Made by a program: the position numbers and the translations under genes
In this document: in pieces, positions 11,401 through 21,329 of the stretch
Position numbering within the stretch: position 1 is the stretch's first letter
How the letters are laid out: each line of letters begins with the position of its first letter
Assembly (NCBI GenBank): GCA_007095785.1
Contig: SFBL01000019.1
Coordinates: 55,207 to 109,244 of the forward strand
DNA: 54,038 nucleotides
Direction of reading: 5' to 3'
From: Microcystis aeruginosa Ma_SC_T_19800800_S464
GTDB lineage: Bacteria; Cyanobacteriota; Cyanobacteriia; Cyanobacteriales; Microcystaceae
Notes under the pieces: model-generated
Database searches by the model: none
The model's input: the letters and a program-made list of their open reading frames with translations, nothing else
Told to the model about the DNA's origin: nothing

Positions 11401-14400
11401 AAAACCTCTTAGCTCAGATTTGGCAAGATGTTCTTCAGCTATCACAAATAGGAGTTAATGACAACTTCTTTGAGTTAGGAGGACATAGCTTAAAAGCTAT
11501 TTCTCTAGTGAGTAAAATTCAAGAAAAGTTAGGGCAATCTTTGCCTATTAAACAAGTATTTGCTCATCCTACCATTGCTGAACAAGCAGTATTATTAAGC
11601 ACTATTACTCCTCTGACGGTAGCCACTATTCCCCTTGTATCTGCACAAGAAATCTACGAAACATCCCATGCTCAGAGACGTTTCTATGTCCTGCAACAGA
11701 TGGATATTAATAATGTAGCTTATCATATTGTTTCCACTCTCAAAATAGCAGGAGATTTTAGCCCCGATGTCTTTGAAAAAGCCATACAATTATTGATTTC
11801 CCGTCATGAATCCCTGCGGACATCTTTCATTTTAATTAACGGAGAACCACAACAGAAAATCTTGCAAAATCGTCCTTTTGATTTTGAATTTAAAGACTGG
11901 ACAAATAAACCTGATGAAGAAATCTTAGAAACGATTGCAAAAGAGAGAAAAGCGTTTGACTTAGAAAAAAGTCCCCTGGTGCGCGCTAAGGTTTATAAAC
12001 TGTCTCCGAATGAATATATTTTGGAGTTAGAAATTCATCATATTATCTGTGATGGTTGGTCAATGAGTTTGTTAGCTAAAGAATGCTTACAATACTACTC
12101 TGATTTAGCAAAAGGATTACAGCCTAGTATAGAGCCATTGCCGATACAATATAAAGATTATGCAGGGTGGCAAAATAATCTTTTAAGAAGCGAAAATAAT
12201 CCCAAAAACCTAGATTACTGGCGGCAAAAACTGGACAATGGACAACTGACCAGAGTTCACTTACCGACAGACTTTAAACGTCCCCAAATAAAGACGTTTA
12301 AGGGGTCCCATTTAAGCTGGACATTTGACCGAGAAACGATTTCTAAATTAAGAAAAATTTGTCAGGAAAACGAAATAACCCTATTCATGGCATTGGTAGC
12401 GGCTGTCAAAATATTGCTGTATCGCTACAGTGGTCAACATGATATTACTATTGGTACAGAAATCGCCACTAGAAACCATCCTCAACTGCAATCTCTAATC
12501 GGTTTATTTCTCAATACCTTAGTTATTCGTGACCAAATTGAACCCGAAAAAGGCTACAAAAATCTCCTCGCAAAGGTTCGTCAAACCGTTACCGAAGCCT
12601 TAGAACATTCCGATTATCCCTTTGATATTTTAGTAGAAAAATTAGCTGTTTCTAGAGAAATTAACCGCACTCCCTTGTTTGATATATTAGTCCTTCTGCA
12701 AAATTTTGATCAACCTGTAGGCTTAGAAAATATACAAATAAAATCTCTAGATTCCCTGACCCCGACCAGTAAGTTTGATCTATCTTTTGTGTTTAGTGAA
12801 GCTCAGGAAAAACTCAGATTAGAGCTAATTTATAACACCGACTTATTCCAAGAGGAGAGGATGAAAAAATGTCTCATTCACTTCGATAAACTCTTGAATG
12901 AAATGCTATCTAACCCCGCCCAACCCGTCAAAGACATTTCTTTGTTATCGGCAGCAGAAACCGCTTTCATCGCCAATTTTATCAATCCTATTCCTCGCTT
13001 AGAAACCCGTACCATTATCCATGATTTTATTGACCAAGTTGAAGCTAAACCGGAGAAAACATCGATTATTTATCCAGGGGGTAAATTTAGCTATCAAGAA
13101 TTACATGAACTAACTAACTTTTGGGCTTATGCCTTAAAAGAGTTAGGCGTGGAAAAAGACAAGGTTTGCGGTGTTCTCCTAGAAGGAGATTATCGTCAGT
13201 TAATCGCTATGCTGGCAGTATTTAAAGCCGGAGGAATCTATTTACCTCTACGTTTAGATGAACCAGAGGAGCGTCGGCAACGCATGATGATTAAAACCAG
13301 CCCCGAAATTATCTTAGTTGCGGCGGAGAATTTAGAGAAGATTAAACCCCAACTATCCGCATTAGAAAAACCGCCTCATATCCTAGTGATTAAGGCTCAT
13401 AAAATTCAGCAATATCATCAGTGGAATGGCATGGATTATCAAGAGTTTCCTTACCAATTAAGCACACTGAAACCCGTTCTAGCTATCCCAGATGCTGATG
13501 ATTCTAATTATATTATGTTTACTTCTGGCTCAACTGGTGAACCTAAAGCAATCTTAGGCAGTCACGGCAGCTTACGTCATTTCATTGATTGGGAAAAACG
13601 GGAATTTGACATCAATGAAAGTTGGCGCTGTTTACAAATTGCTCAAATTAATTTTGATGCTTATTTGAGGGAAACCTGTGTGACTTTATGCTCAGGGGGA
13701 ACGCTTTATATTCCAGAGAGTACAGAGCGAGAAGACTTAGAGCTTTTATTACTGCGAATAGGAGAATGGGAAATCAATTTACTACACACTGTCCCCTCGG
13801 TAATGCGTCTATTTTTAAAGATAGGGCGTGGTTTAATTAATGCACATAATCTCCTGAAAAGTTTGCGAGTTTTTGTCTTAGGAGGAGAACCTTTATTTGT
13901 GAAAGAACTGGCTGAATGGCATCAAATTTTTGGCTCTCAGACAGAATTTGTGAATATTTATGGGGCAAGTGAAACTACATTTGTTAAGCATTTTTATAGA
14001 ATTCCTAACCCTAATAATATTCCCTATGAACGGGTTCCTGGTGGTCAAACTTTGCCAGATGCCGCTTATGCAGTGGTTGATGGAAATCGCCCCAGAGCAG
14101 TAGGAGAAGTAGGAGAAGTGTTCGTTAAATCTCCCTATTTAACCAAAGGTTATTATCAAGATGAAAGCTTAACTCATTCAGTTTTTGTGCCTAATCCTTT
14201 GAATGGGGGGAGGGATATAGTTTATCGTACTGGAGACTTAGGCAGACTACTTCCTGATCTAACTTTAGAAGTAATAGGACGCAGTGACAACCAAATTAAA
14301 TTAAATGGGGTACGGATTGAATTAGGAGAGATTGAAGATGTCCTCAGTGGGATTGAGGGAGTAGAAAAAGCCTTAGTTATAGCTAATAAAAAGGAGGAAT

Positions 14401-14843
14401 TAGTAACCGTAATTGCTTATTATCAAGCAGAGGATACAGTTCATCAGGAATATATTCGAGGTAAATTAAAGCAACTCTTACCGATTTATATGCAGCCTAG
14501 CTTTTTAATGCGGTTAGAAGCTTTTCCCTTGTTACCCAATGGAAAAATTCATCGTCTAGCTTTGCCAAAACCCGAAGAAAATATTACTGACTCAACTAAC
14601 CAAGTCCCAGATTTTAATCCACAAGAAGCTTTATTAGCTTCCCTTTGGGGTGAGTTATTAGAAGCAGAAGTGAGTAACAGTAATCAGTCATTTTTTGAAC
14701 TAGGAGGAAACAGTCTAAAGGCGATGCGCTTAGTGTCACAAATCCGTAATCAATTTGGGGTTTCCCTCCGATTACGGGAAATTTTTACCCATAATACTTT
14801 AAAAGAACAAGCTGTATTAATTCAATCCCGACAAAAACGATGA
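8451..14843 (+). CDS. mcyB: McyB, microcystin synthetase (C-A-PCP-C-A-PCP)
   Basis: Two-module peptide synthetase of 2130 aa that adds the variable residue 2 and D-erythro-beta-methylaspartate (residue 3). Domains: C1 with HHIILDG at 149-155, A1 with TSGSTGKPKG near 620, PCP1 (Ser1013 in LGGHS), C2 with HHIICDG at 1196-1202, A2 with TSGSTGEPKA, PCP2 (Ser2088 in LGGNS). Pocket residues read by eye are DAWFLGNVVK for A1 (leucine type) and DARHVGIFVK for A2 (the methyl-Asp type known from McyB). The leucine code argues for an MC-LR-type rather than MC-RR-type product. The start is GTG, 15 bp after the mcyA stop, with a strong AAGGAG at 8437-8442 that decides it. The gene ends in a 4-bp ATGA overlap with mcyC, so translation is probably coupled. 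Confidence 0.97.
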   Translation: MADTKNQPAKNVESIYPLSPMQEGMLFHSLYTPDSGIYCSQTLITLEGEINLTVFRQAWEKVVERHSVLRTLFLWEKREKPLQIVRKKVDLPWDYQDWRNLSPREQQQRLDLLLQTERQQGFELKVAPLMRCLMIQLSDQTYKFLCNHHHIILDGWSMPIIYQEVLGFYEAGIQGKSYHLPLPRPYQDYIVWLQQQNPSVAESFWQRTLEGFMTPTPLRVDRLQLMKSEGKPTYKEYNCHLSAYHSKDLQSLAQKHNLTLSTLVQAAWAILLSRYSGESEVLFGVTVSGRPHDLSGVEHRVGLFINTLPLRVSIRESDLLLSWLQELQQKQAEIQDYAYVSLAEIQRLSDIPPGVPLFESLVVFENYPREALSRDSRQSLRVKDVENFEETNYPLTVVAIPRQELLIQLIYDTSRFTQDTIERMAGHLQTILTGIVTEPLQRVTQLPILTTEEQHQLLVEWNNTEADYPLDKSLHQLFEEQVAQNPQGIAVIFEGHKLTYQQLNNRGNQLAHCLRDKGVGPESLVGIFMERSLGMVIGLLGILKAGGAYVPLEPDYPTERLGDILSDSGVSLVLTQESLGDFLPQTGAELLCLDRDWEKIATYSPENPFNLTTPENLAYVIYTSGSTGKPKGVLISHRGLMNLICWHQDAFEITPLDKTTQLARSAFDAAVWELWPCLTAGASLVLVKPEIIQSPPDLRDWLIAQEITVSFLPTPLVEKILSLKWDENIALRIILTGGDKLHHYPSRLMPFKLINNYGPTENSVVTTSGLVPDYEEGNSSSPSIGKPISNTKIYILDQNLQPLPIGVPGELHISSVGLARGYLNRLELTQEKFISNPFNSGISPTKLYKTGDLARYLPDGNIEFLGRIDNQVKLRGLRIELGEIEAVLETHSQVEKAVVILREDTSENQRLVAYIVRKFPSLGIGELRRFLQQQLPAYMVPSAFVMLSDFPLNNNGKIDRKKLPVPDETSIIESAYIAPRNEKENLLAQIWQDVLQLSQIGVNDNFFELGGHSLKAISLVSKIQEKLGQSLPIKQVFAHPTIAEQAVLLSTITPLTVATIPLVSAQEIYETSHAQRRFYVLQQMDINNVAYHIVSTLKIAGDFSPDVFEKAIQLLISRHESLRTSFILINGEPQQKILQNRPFDFEFKDWTNKPDEEILETIAKERKAFDLEKSPLVRAKVYKLSPNEYILELEIHHIICDGWSMSLLAKECLQYYSDLAKGLQPSIEPLPIQYKDYAGWQNNLLRSENNPKNLDYWRQKLDNGQLTRVHLPTDFKRPQIKTFKGSHLSWTFDRETISKLRKICQENEITLFMALVAAVKILLYRYSGQHDITIGTEIATRNHPQLQSLIGLFLNTLVIRDQIEPEKGYKNLLAKVRQTVTEALEHSDYPFDILVEKLAVSREINRTPLFDILVLLQNFDQPVGLENIQIKSLDSLTPTSKFDLSFVFSEAQEKLRLELIYNTDLFQEERMKKCLIHFDKLLNEMLSNPAQPVKDISLLSAAETAFIANFINPIPRLETRTIIHDFIDQVEAKPEKTSIIYPGGKFSYQELHELTNFWAYALKELGVEKDKVCGVLLEGDYRQLIAMLAVFKAGGIYLPLRLDEPEERRQRMMIKTSPEIILVAAENLEKIKPQLSALEKPPHILVIKAHKIQQYHQWNGMDYQEFPYQLSTLKPVLAIPDADDSNYIMFTSGSTGEPKAILGSHGSLRHFIDWEKREFDINESWRCLQIAQINFDAYLRETCVTLCSGGTLYIPESTEREDLELLLLRIGEWEINLLHTVPSVMRLFLKIGRGLINAHNLLKSLRVFVLGGEPLFVKELAEWHQIFGSQTEFVNIYGASETTFVKHFYRIPNPNNIPYERVPGGQTLPDAAYAVVDGNRPRAVGEVGEVFVKSPYLTKGYYQDESLTHSVFVPNPLNGGRDIVYRTGDLGRLLPDLTLEVIGRSDNQIKLNGVRIELGEIEDVLSGIEGVEKALVIANKKEELVTVIAYYQAEDTVHQEYIRGKLKQLLPIYMQPSFLMRLEAFPLLPNGKIHRLALPKPEENITDSTNQVPDFNPQEALLASLWGELLEAEVSNSNQSFFELGGNSLKAMRLVSQIRNQFGVSLRLREIFTHNTLKEQAVLIQSRQKR

Positions 14844-17800
14844 TCAACTTACCACAATTTGACTCAATTAACCCACTGGAAAAACAAAAATATTACGAAG
14901 TCTCTCACGGTCAAAGAAGGCTTTGGATTTTGCAGCATATCAGCGAATCTTCTAGTGCTTATAATATTAGGCTTGCCATGAGAATTAATGGCAAGTTAGA
15001 TGTTTCTATATTAACAGCAGCCTTTCAAGAACTGGTGAACCGTCATGAAATTCTCAGAACCACTTTTGCCAGTGTTGGGGGCAATATTAAGCAAGTTATT
15101 CATGAGCAAATCCCCACAGAACAGTTAATCATTTTTAAAGATTTAAGAGGAGAAAAAGAGGCTGAACTTTTAGTAGATGATTTAATTCAAGATTCGGCAA
15201 ATTTACCTTTTAGTTTAGAAAAGTTGCCCCTTATTCGGGTCTTATTGGTGCAAATTAATTCAGAAGAATTTATCTTTGGTTTGACTGTCCATCATATTAT
15301 TGGAGATGCACAATCACTTGATATTATCTTTCAAGAGTTCTTTTCATTATACTCTGCTTATAGTCAACAAAAAAAAGCTGAATTACCCCCTCTTACCCTA
15401 CAGTATAAAGATTATGCGGCATGGCAAAATCAGTGGTTAGAAAGTGAAGAAGTTAGAGAACAACATGAGTATTGGTGTGAGGTTTTTTCCGAACATCCCC
15501 CTATCTTAAACCTACCGATAGACTTCCCTCGACCTCAAGTAAAATCTTCTCAAGCTGCTGCTCACACTTATCAATTTAGTGAGAGTCTTAGCCAACAATT
15601 ACAAACCTTTGCAACTCAAAATAATACGACTCTATTTATTACCCTACTCACCTTCTTTAAAATATTACTCTATCGCCACACTGGTCAACGGGATTTAGTG
15701 GTTGGTATCCCTATTTCAGCACGAAATCATCCTGATTTAGAAAACCAAATCGGATTTTATGTTAACACCTTGGCCTTGAGATCTTCATTACCAGAAGGAG
15801 TAACTTTTAAGCAAGTCTTAACAGCAGTTACTAACACCTGTCTTGATGCTTATGAATATCGTGATTATCCTTTTGATAAGTTAGTATCCACTCTCAATTT
15901 AGAACGGAATCTGTCCCGAAATCCCTTATTTGATGTCATGTTTTCTCTACTGGGTAAAGAAAGCAAAACTGTCTTAAAAATTCCAGGTTTGGAACATCAA
16001 CCCTATCCCCTAAAACCACGCATGGCTCAATTTGATATGACTTGGAGCTTCTTTGAAGATAGTCATAATCTTACCCTAGGGATTGAATATGAGCCAGATT
16101 TATTTTTGCCTGAAACTATCGCCAGAATGAACGGTCACTTTTTACAAATTATTGAAAGTGTAATTCATAATCCCGATTGTCAATTATCTGAGATTAATTT
16201 ATTAACCCCTGAAGAACGGCATCAATTACTAATAGAGTGGAATCAAACCGAAGTCGCTTATTCTCAAATGTGTCTGCACCAGTTATTTGAAGAAAAAGTT
16301 AGAGATAATCCCGAGGCAATAGCTCTTATTTTTGACGGCAAAAAATTGACCTATCGAGAGTTAAATAATCGAGCTAATCAAGTCGGTCACTATTTACAAG
16401 AAAAAGGCGTAACTTCAGAAGTATTAGTCGGTATTTTTATTGAGCGTTCTTTTGAGATGATTATCGGAATATTGGGAATTATTAAAGCTGGGGGAGCTTA
16501 TGTTCCTTTCGATCCTAATTATCCCCCTGAGCGCTTGAATTATATGATATCTGATTCAGCTATTTCTCTGTTGTTAACTCAACAATCTTTAGTCCAATTT
16601 CTACCAGAAAATTGCCCCGAAATACTGTGTTTAGATACAGATTGGTCAAGGATAGCTAATTATAGTCAAGAGAATTTGGCCTCTCCAGTTACCCCAGAAA
16701 ATTTAGCTTATGTTATTTACACTTCGGGTTCAACGGGAAAACCTAAAGGTGTGATGAATATTCATCAAGGAATTTCTAATACGCTGAAATACACTATTGA
16801 TTATTATAATCTTACCTCTGAAGATTGCATTCTCCAAATTACTCCCTTTAGTTTTGATGTTTCAGTTTGGGAAGTTTTCTCATCTTTAACATCTGGTGCT
16901 ACCCTAGTCGTGACGAAACCTGACGGGTATAAAGATATAGATTATTTAATAGATTTAATTGTGCAAGAACAAGTAACTTATTTCACTTGTGTTCCCTCAA
17001 TATTGCGAGTTTTTCTGCAACATCCCAAGAGCAAAGATTGCCACTGTTTAAAACGAGTAATTGTCGGGGGAGAAGCCTTATCTTATGAACTCAATCAACG
17101 ATTTTTTCAGCAGTTAAACTGTCAATTATATAATGCTTATGGACCAACAGAAGCCGCCGTTGAGAGTACTATCTGGTGCTGTCAGCCAAATTCCCAAATT
17201 TCTATTGGGCGCCCCCTTGCTAATGTCCAAGTTTATATTCTCGATAGTTATCTCCAACCGGTTCCTATTGGTGTTGCTGGAGAATTACATATTGGTGGAA
17301 TGGGTTTAGCGCGTGGATACCTCAACCAAGCTGAATTAACGGCTGAAAAATTTATTCCTCATCCTTTTGCTGAGGGGAAATTATATAAAACGGGGGATTT
17401 AGCTCGCTATCTTCCTGATGGAAATATTGAATATTTAGGGCGGATTGATAATCAAGTCAAGCTGAGAGGTTTCCGCATTGAATTAGGAGAAATTCAGACA
17501 GTTTTAGAAACTCATCCCAACGTCGAACAAGCTGTTGTGATTATGCGGGAAGACACCTTACATAATCAACGGTTAGTTGCTTATGTAATGAGAAAAGATC
17601 CCTTATTAACTTCTCAGGATCTGCACCGTTTCTTACAACAGAAATTACCCGTTTACATGATCCCTTCTGTCTTTGTCATGTTGTCGGATTTTCCCTTAAA
17701 TCCTAATGGGAAAATAGACTTACATAAATTGCCAATACCGGATGAGACTTCTCTAGTGGAATCACCCTATTTAGCACCCCGCAATCAAACGGAAACTATC

Positions 17801-18712
17801 TTAGTAAGCCTTTGGCAACAGCTTCTACAAGCTGGCAAGATAGGGGTTAATGATAACTTCTTTGAGTTGGGGGGTCATTCCTTACAAGCTATGAATCTTA
17901 TGGCTTTAATTTATGAAAAAATCGCCATAGAAATTCCTTTATCAATGATTTATGAAAAGCCAACAGTAGCCGAATTAAGCGATTATATTATCTATGCTCA
18001 GGAGATGAATATTCAACCGAAAGAACGTCCTTATGTGGTGTTTAATAAGGAGCAAGAAAAGTCCGTCTTTTTATTTCCTCCCGCTCTTGGTTTCGCTGCT
18101 GCTTATGCCAACTTAGCAGAGTATCTGACGAATTATACTCTTTATACTTTCCGGTATATTAGCGATGAATTAATGTTAAAAAAATACGCTGAATTAATTG
18201 AGGATTTAGCTCAGGATCAAGATATAAAATTAATGGGACATTCCGCGGGCGGATTTTTAGCGATGTTAATGGCTCAACAATTAGAAAGTCGAGGGAGCGT
18301 TGTTTCTGATGTCATTTTACTGGATACTTACAGAGGAGGACGTGAGGCTAAAAAAGCTGATATGTCAGAGATTCAAGAAGGGGTTGATGCTTTCTTATTA
18401 AATCCCAAACGTCAGGAATTAAGAGGTTACTTTTTAGGGAATCAAAAACTCCGCGATCGCACTTATCATCAAGTGTGGGAATACTTTAATTTTCTTTGGA
18501 ATTCTGACTTAAAAAATGTACAAATTCAAGGGACTATTCATTTGATTCGTGCTGAGGGAAACTATGAAGCTGAAGATGATTGGACACAAGCAACAAAAGG
18601 AGAAAGAATCAATCATTATGCTACTGGTATTCATCGTGAAATGATTGATCCTCCTTATCTTCCCAAAAACGCTCTGATTATCAATAGTATTCTCAACCCA
18701 AAACAGTCGTAA
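14840..18712 (+). CDS. mcyC: McyC, terminal microcystin synthetase (C-A-PCP-TE)
   Basis: Last module of the microcystin assembly line, 1290 aa, which adds arginine (residue 4) and cyclises and releases the heptapeptide. Domains: C (about 1-430), A (TSGSTGKPKG, pocket read as DVWTIGAVEK, the arginine type), PCP (Ser1014 in LGGHS), and a thioesterase from about 1070 with nucleophile Ser1135 in GHSAGG and a candidate catalytic His in IHREM near the C-terminus. The condensation motif reads HHIIGDA (151-157) where HHxxxDG is usual. The start overlaps the mcyB stop as ATGA. A structured repeat begins four bases after the stop; no classical T-tract terminator is visible. Confidence 0.97.
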   Translation: MINLPQFDSINPLEKQKYYEVSHGQRRLWILQHISESSSAYNIRLAMRINGKLDVSILTAAFQELVNRHEILRTTFASVGGNIKQVIHEQIPTEQLIIFKDLRGEKEAELLVDDLIQDSANLPFSLEKLPLIRVLLVQINSEEFIFGLTVHHIIGDAQSLDIIFQEFFSLYSAYSQQKKAELPPLTLQYKDYAAWQNQWLESEEVREQHEYWCEVFSEHPPILNLPIDFPRPQVKSSQAAAHTYQFSESLSQQLQTFATQNNTTLFITLLTFFKILLYRHTGQRDLVVGIPISARNHPDLENQIGFYVNTLALRSSLPEGVTFKQVLTAVTNTCLDAYEYRDYPFDKLVSTLNLERNLSRNPLFDVMFSLLGKESKTVLKIPGLEHQPYPLKPRMAQFDMTWSFFEDSHNLTLGIEYEPDLFLPETIARMNGHFLQIIESVIHNPDCQLSEINLLTPEERHQLLIEWNQTEVAYSQMCLHQLFEEKVRDNPEAIALIFDGKKLTYRELNNRANQVGHYLQEKGVTSEVLVGIFIERSFEMIIGILGIIKAGGAYVPFDPNYPPERLNYMISDSAISLLLTQQSLVQFLPENCPEILCLDTDWSRIANYSQENLASPVTPENLAYVIYTSGSTGKPKGVMNIHQGISNTLKYTIDYYNLTSEDCILQITPFSFDVSVWEVFSSLTSGATLVVTKPDGYKDIDYLIDLIVQEQVTYFTCVPSILRVFLQHPKSKDCHCLKRVIVGGEALSYELNQRFFQQLNCQLYNAYGPTEAAVESTIWCCQPNSQISIGRPLANVQVYILDSYLQPVPIGVAGELHIGGMGLARGYLNQAELTAEKFIPHPFAEGKLYKTGDLARYLPDGNIEYLGRIDNQVKLRGFRIELGEIQTVLETHPNVEQAVVIMREDTLHNQRLVAYVMRKDPLLTSQDLHRFLQQKLPVYMIPSVFVMLSDFPLNPNGKIDLHKLPIPDETSLVESPYLAPRNQTETILVSLWQQLLQAGKIGVNDNFFELGGHSLQAMNLMALIYEKIAIEIPLSMIYEKPTVAELSDYIIYAQEMNIQPKERPYVVFNKEQEKSVFLFPPALGFAAAYANLAEYLTNYTLYTFRYISDELMLKKYAELIEDLAQDQDIKLMGHSAGGFLAMLMAQQLESRGSVVSDVILLDTYRGGREAKKADMSEIQEGVDAFLLNPKRQELRGYFLGNQKLRDRTYHQVWEYFNFLWNSDLKNVQIQGTIHLIRAEGNYEAEDDWTQATKGERINHYATGIHREMIDPPYLPKNALIINSILNPKQS

Positions 18713-18716
18713 CCGT

Positions 18717-18938
18717 GGGTGCATCTCATTTTTGTAAATCTACCAAGTTGGGATTTTTACGGGGAAACTCTCTTTTAAAATCGGGCATTACTTCCGATTT
18801 TATCACTCAATCCAAGCCTTTGGGGGGTTCTACCCCCCAAACCCCGGAGCGCATTAGCTTTTCGGTGGGATGCTTACACGCGATTGTTCATATTTTTGTA
18901 CCAATTTAAGAGTCACTGATAATTGCTGATTGTCGGTA
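18717..18938 (+). repeat. Dispersed structured repeat R1, copy A
   Basis: About 222 bp starting GGGTGCATCTCATTTTTGT and ending GCTGATTGTCGGTA. It matches 24125-24424 in the same orientation; that copy carries about 60 extra bases inside. Two hairpins are visible here: TAAAATCGG (18776-18784) with CCGATTTTA (18794-18802), and TTGGGGGG-TTCTA-CCCCCCAA (18820-18840). In copy B the first hairpin keeps its pairing through a G-U change. No coding content is recognised. It is probably a mobile-element relic or MITE; the family is unknown. Confidence 0.75.
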
Positions 18939-19040
18939 TTTCTGCAAATGTGAGCTGCAGCCCGTAACCGTTTTCTAGTTATTATCACAGTCCGAGTCGC
19001 TGACTGCTTAAAGACTCCTGACTCCTGCAATTCTGGTTAA

Positions 19041-21092
19041 TTAATACCAATCATCCATCGACCGGAAAATTGAGGCATCGGGGAACACAGTTGGATTACC
19101 ACTAGCGTCGATTTTTTGCCGTAATTCTCGCAGTTGTTTATTCCCGATGAGAAAATCACTTTCTACTAATTGATAGGGCAGTACATTATTATCTAAAGCA
19201 TACACTGCCGTGATGCCAGCAGCTACCCCGGAGGACCACTCGAAGGAATGGACACGATAGGCGGCCGCGGCAATATGACTGAGAGCAATACTTTTACCCG
19301 CTATCAGTAAATTATCGATTTTTTGGGGAATTATAGCCCTTAAAGGTATCTCGAAGGGATAAGCTTGCCCCTGTCCCTGTCTTTCTCCTGCTTTTTCTGT
19401 ATTACCCGGTTTTTCGGGGGGATGTTCCGTCATGCAGGGATGAAAATCAATCGCATAGTGACCGATACCGACGGAATCGGGGTAAATAGTCGAGCGCTTG
19501 CGTTTAACGGCCTTGTCAGGGGATAATGTGCCATCAAGTACGGAAAATCCCTCTAATCCTGCCAAGGTGGCAATTAAGCGCCGATATTCTGCTGGGGAAA
19601 GATTTTGACGATAGAAATCGCTTTGAAAATTTTGTCGGGAAATATCGATTTCTGTGACGGTAAAACCAGCGGGGAAAGTCAGGGAAGGACGACCGATAAT
19701 CCGTCTTGCTTCCCGAATATAGGGATATTTTGACAAACCGTGGGCAGTTCCCATGGGAGAATCAAAACCGGACAGATAACGGTTATTCAAATGGGGAACT
19801 TTTACCCCGTCTCCTAACTGGGAATCGGTGGTTCCTTCTACTAGCCAATAATAGTAGGAAATGGCGTGTTCTTCGCCCCTCGCGAGGGTTTCGGTGCGTA
19901 ATCCTCCCATCCATCCCCCGGGAGATAACTGTCCTAACTCTTGCAACTGTTCACGGGTGTAGATAAAGTTATCCTTAGCAGTCCCCGGACGGTAATCATT
20001 TCCCCAAGTCCAATTCTGCATGGAAATATCCCCCGGGACGGGTTCAGTGAAAGTAATTCCCCCAAAGGTTTTCTCTTTACCCAGTTGTGGACTCCAAATA
20101 CGACGATAGGTGAAAACGAGGTCAAAATCGGCTAATCGGGGCAATTCATAGCTAAAATAGGGGGCATAGCGTTCATAATAAACGGGTTTCTCGTGGGTTT
20201 GGGGTTTTTCTGTTTCCTCCATGGCGAAGGTATAGGTAAAACCTTGGGTACAGTAGGGGTCTCCAGTGACGCTAGAAGAAGAAGGTTCGAGATAACTGCG
20301 CTTATCGACACCTAAACGGTAGGGAATATCTGATAATCCGATTATTTCCCCAGTTTCGGTCGCTTCAATCACATACCAATCTGCTAGTTGATTCGGTTGG
20401 GAGGATTTGGGGACAAAACGGAGGATTTTCTTATCAAAACGGGGAGAATTTTCGTAGCGATAGATATCCTCCATTTTTTGCGATAAAAACTCGGTATTTA
20501 GGGGAGGAGTACCTTTTGCGGGACTATGTTGAATAGCAATTACACTGGTAATCTGTTGACCGGTGCCGCGATTGGGTAAAGTTTCCATATTTAATTCTTT
20601 GACTACCGTGGAGGGAAACCATTTCAGGGTTCCTTTCCCTTTTTTGGCAGCGTCTTCTAACTGTTGAAATAATAATTTATGTCCATCAAAAGGGAAAAAA
20701 CAAGACCCACTTACCCAACATTCTCCGGGGTTTTGTTTCCCGTAATGCTTTCTAATTCTTTCCCTAAATTCTAGATAACCTTTCGGGAAAAATAATTTTT
20801 CTCTTTGTGTCCGTCTTTCATCTAATGCGGAGGTTCCCTGAGAAGATATCTGTCCCCCCACCCAGTCGGTAATCTCGGTTAAACAGACGGTTTTTCCTAA
20901 TAATAAAGCTTCGTAGGCTGCACCAGCACCGGCTAAACCACCACCCACCACCAGAATATCACAGCCGACGCTTTGATCCGGTTCTCGCGGGGGGGCTGCT
21001 AGGGTAAGGGGAGTGAAAGCTTGTAGGAGAAATAATCCCAGAGAGAGGGATTTAAGGGGAGTAAAGTGATGATTGAAAATTTTAGGGGACAT
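19041..21092 (-). CDS. Exported FAD-dependent oxidoreductase
   Basis: Protein of about 683 aa with an N-terminal hydrophobic signal (LSLGLFLLQAF, then a cleavage-like LTLAAPP) followed at once by a Rossmann dinucleotide-binding motif, CDILVVGGGLAGAGAAYEA. The later GKSIALSHIAAAAYRVHS segment near the C-terminus is the second FAD-contacting region typical of the FAD_oxidored (PF12831-like) family. The substrate is unknown. A TTG nine bases upstream (21101) gives MSI in front; I prefer the ATG at 21092. It lies convergent to mcyC, the position of the 'unknown downstream of mcy' (uma) genes in M. aeruginosa; from memory it corresponds to uma1. Nothing in the sequence ties it to microcystin tailoring. 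Confidence 0.85.
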   Translation of the reverse strand: MSPKIFNHHFTPLKSLSLGLFLLQAFTPLTLAAPPREPDQSVGCDILVVGGGLAGAGAAYEALLLGKTVCLTEITDWVGGQISSQGTSALDERRTQREKLFFPKGYLEFRERIRKHYGKQNPGECWVSGSCFFPFDGHKLLFQQLEDAAKKGKGTLKWFPSTVVKELNMETLPNRGTGQQITSVIAIQHSPAKGTPPLNTEFLSQKMEDIYRYENSPRFDKKILRFVPKSSQPNQLADWYVIEATETGEIIGLSDIPYRLGVDKRSYLEPSSSSVTGDPYCTQGFTYTFAMEETEKPQTHEKPVYYERYAPYFSYELPRLADFDLVFTYRRIWSPQLGKEKTFGGITFTEPVPGDISMQNWTWGNDYRPGTAKDNFIYTREQLQELGQLSPGGWMGGLRTETLARGEEHAISYYYWLVEGTTDSQLGDGVKVPHLNNRYLSGFDSPMGTAHGLSKYPYIREARRIIGRPSLTFPAGFTVTEIDISRQNFQSDFYRQNLSPAEYRRLIATLAGLEGFSVLDGTLSPDKAVKRKRSTIYPDSVGIGHYAIDFHPCMTEHPPEKPGNTEKAGERQGQGQAYPFEIPLRAIIPQKIDNLLIAGKSIALSHIAAAAYRVHSFEWSSGVAAGITAVYALDNNVLPYQLVESDFLIGNKQLRELRQKIDASGNPTVFPDASIFRSMDDWY

Positions 21093-21329
21093 TATTGACA
21101 AATATCAATGTTATGGCTGAGAGTTTCCTCTTTCTTTGAAGAAGTAGCCAGAGCATCTGTTCCTGAAATCCAGATGTTTTTTTTGGCAATATTGAGAACT
21201 TTGTAGCTTGATGCTGGCTTTTGAGAGATTATACACCTCCCAGCTGACAATCGATCGCTTTTCCAGAAATGTTTTGACAAAGATATCCTGATTCGGTCTC
21301 ATTCCCTTTGTTATTCCCTGTCATCCTTC

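Noticed and set aside
66-18712. Possible new five-module NRPS pathway
   Set aside because: Domain order, gene lengths, intergenic spacing and all but one specificity code match mcyABC of microcystin synthesis.
18715-18909. 64-aa ORF directly after mcyC
   Set aside because: It lies wholly in repeat R1 copy A and shares no protein-level conservation with copy B.
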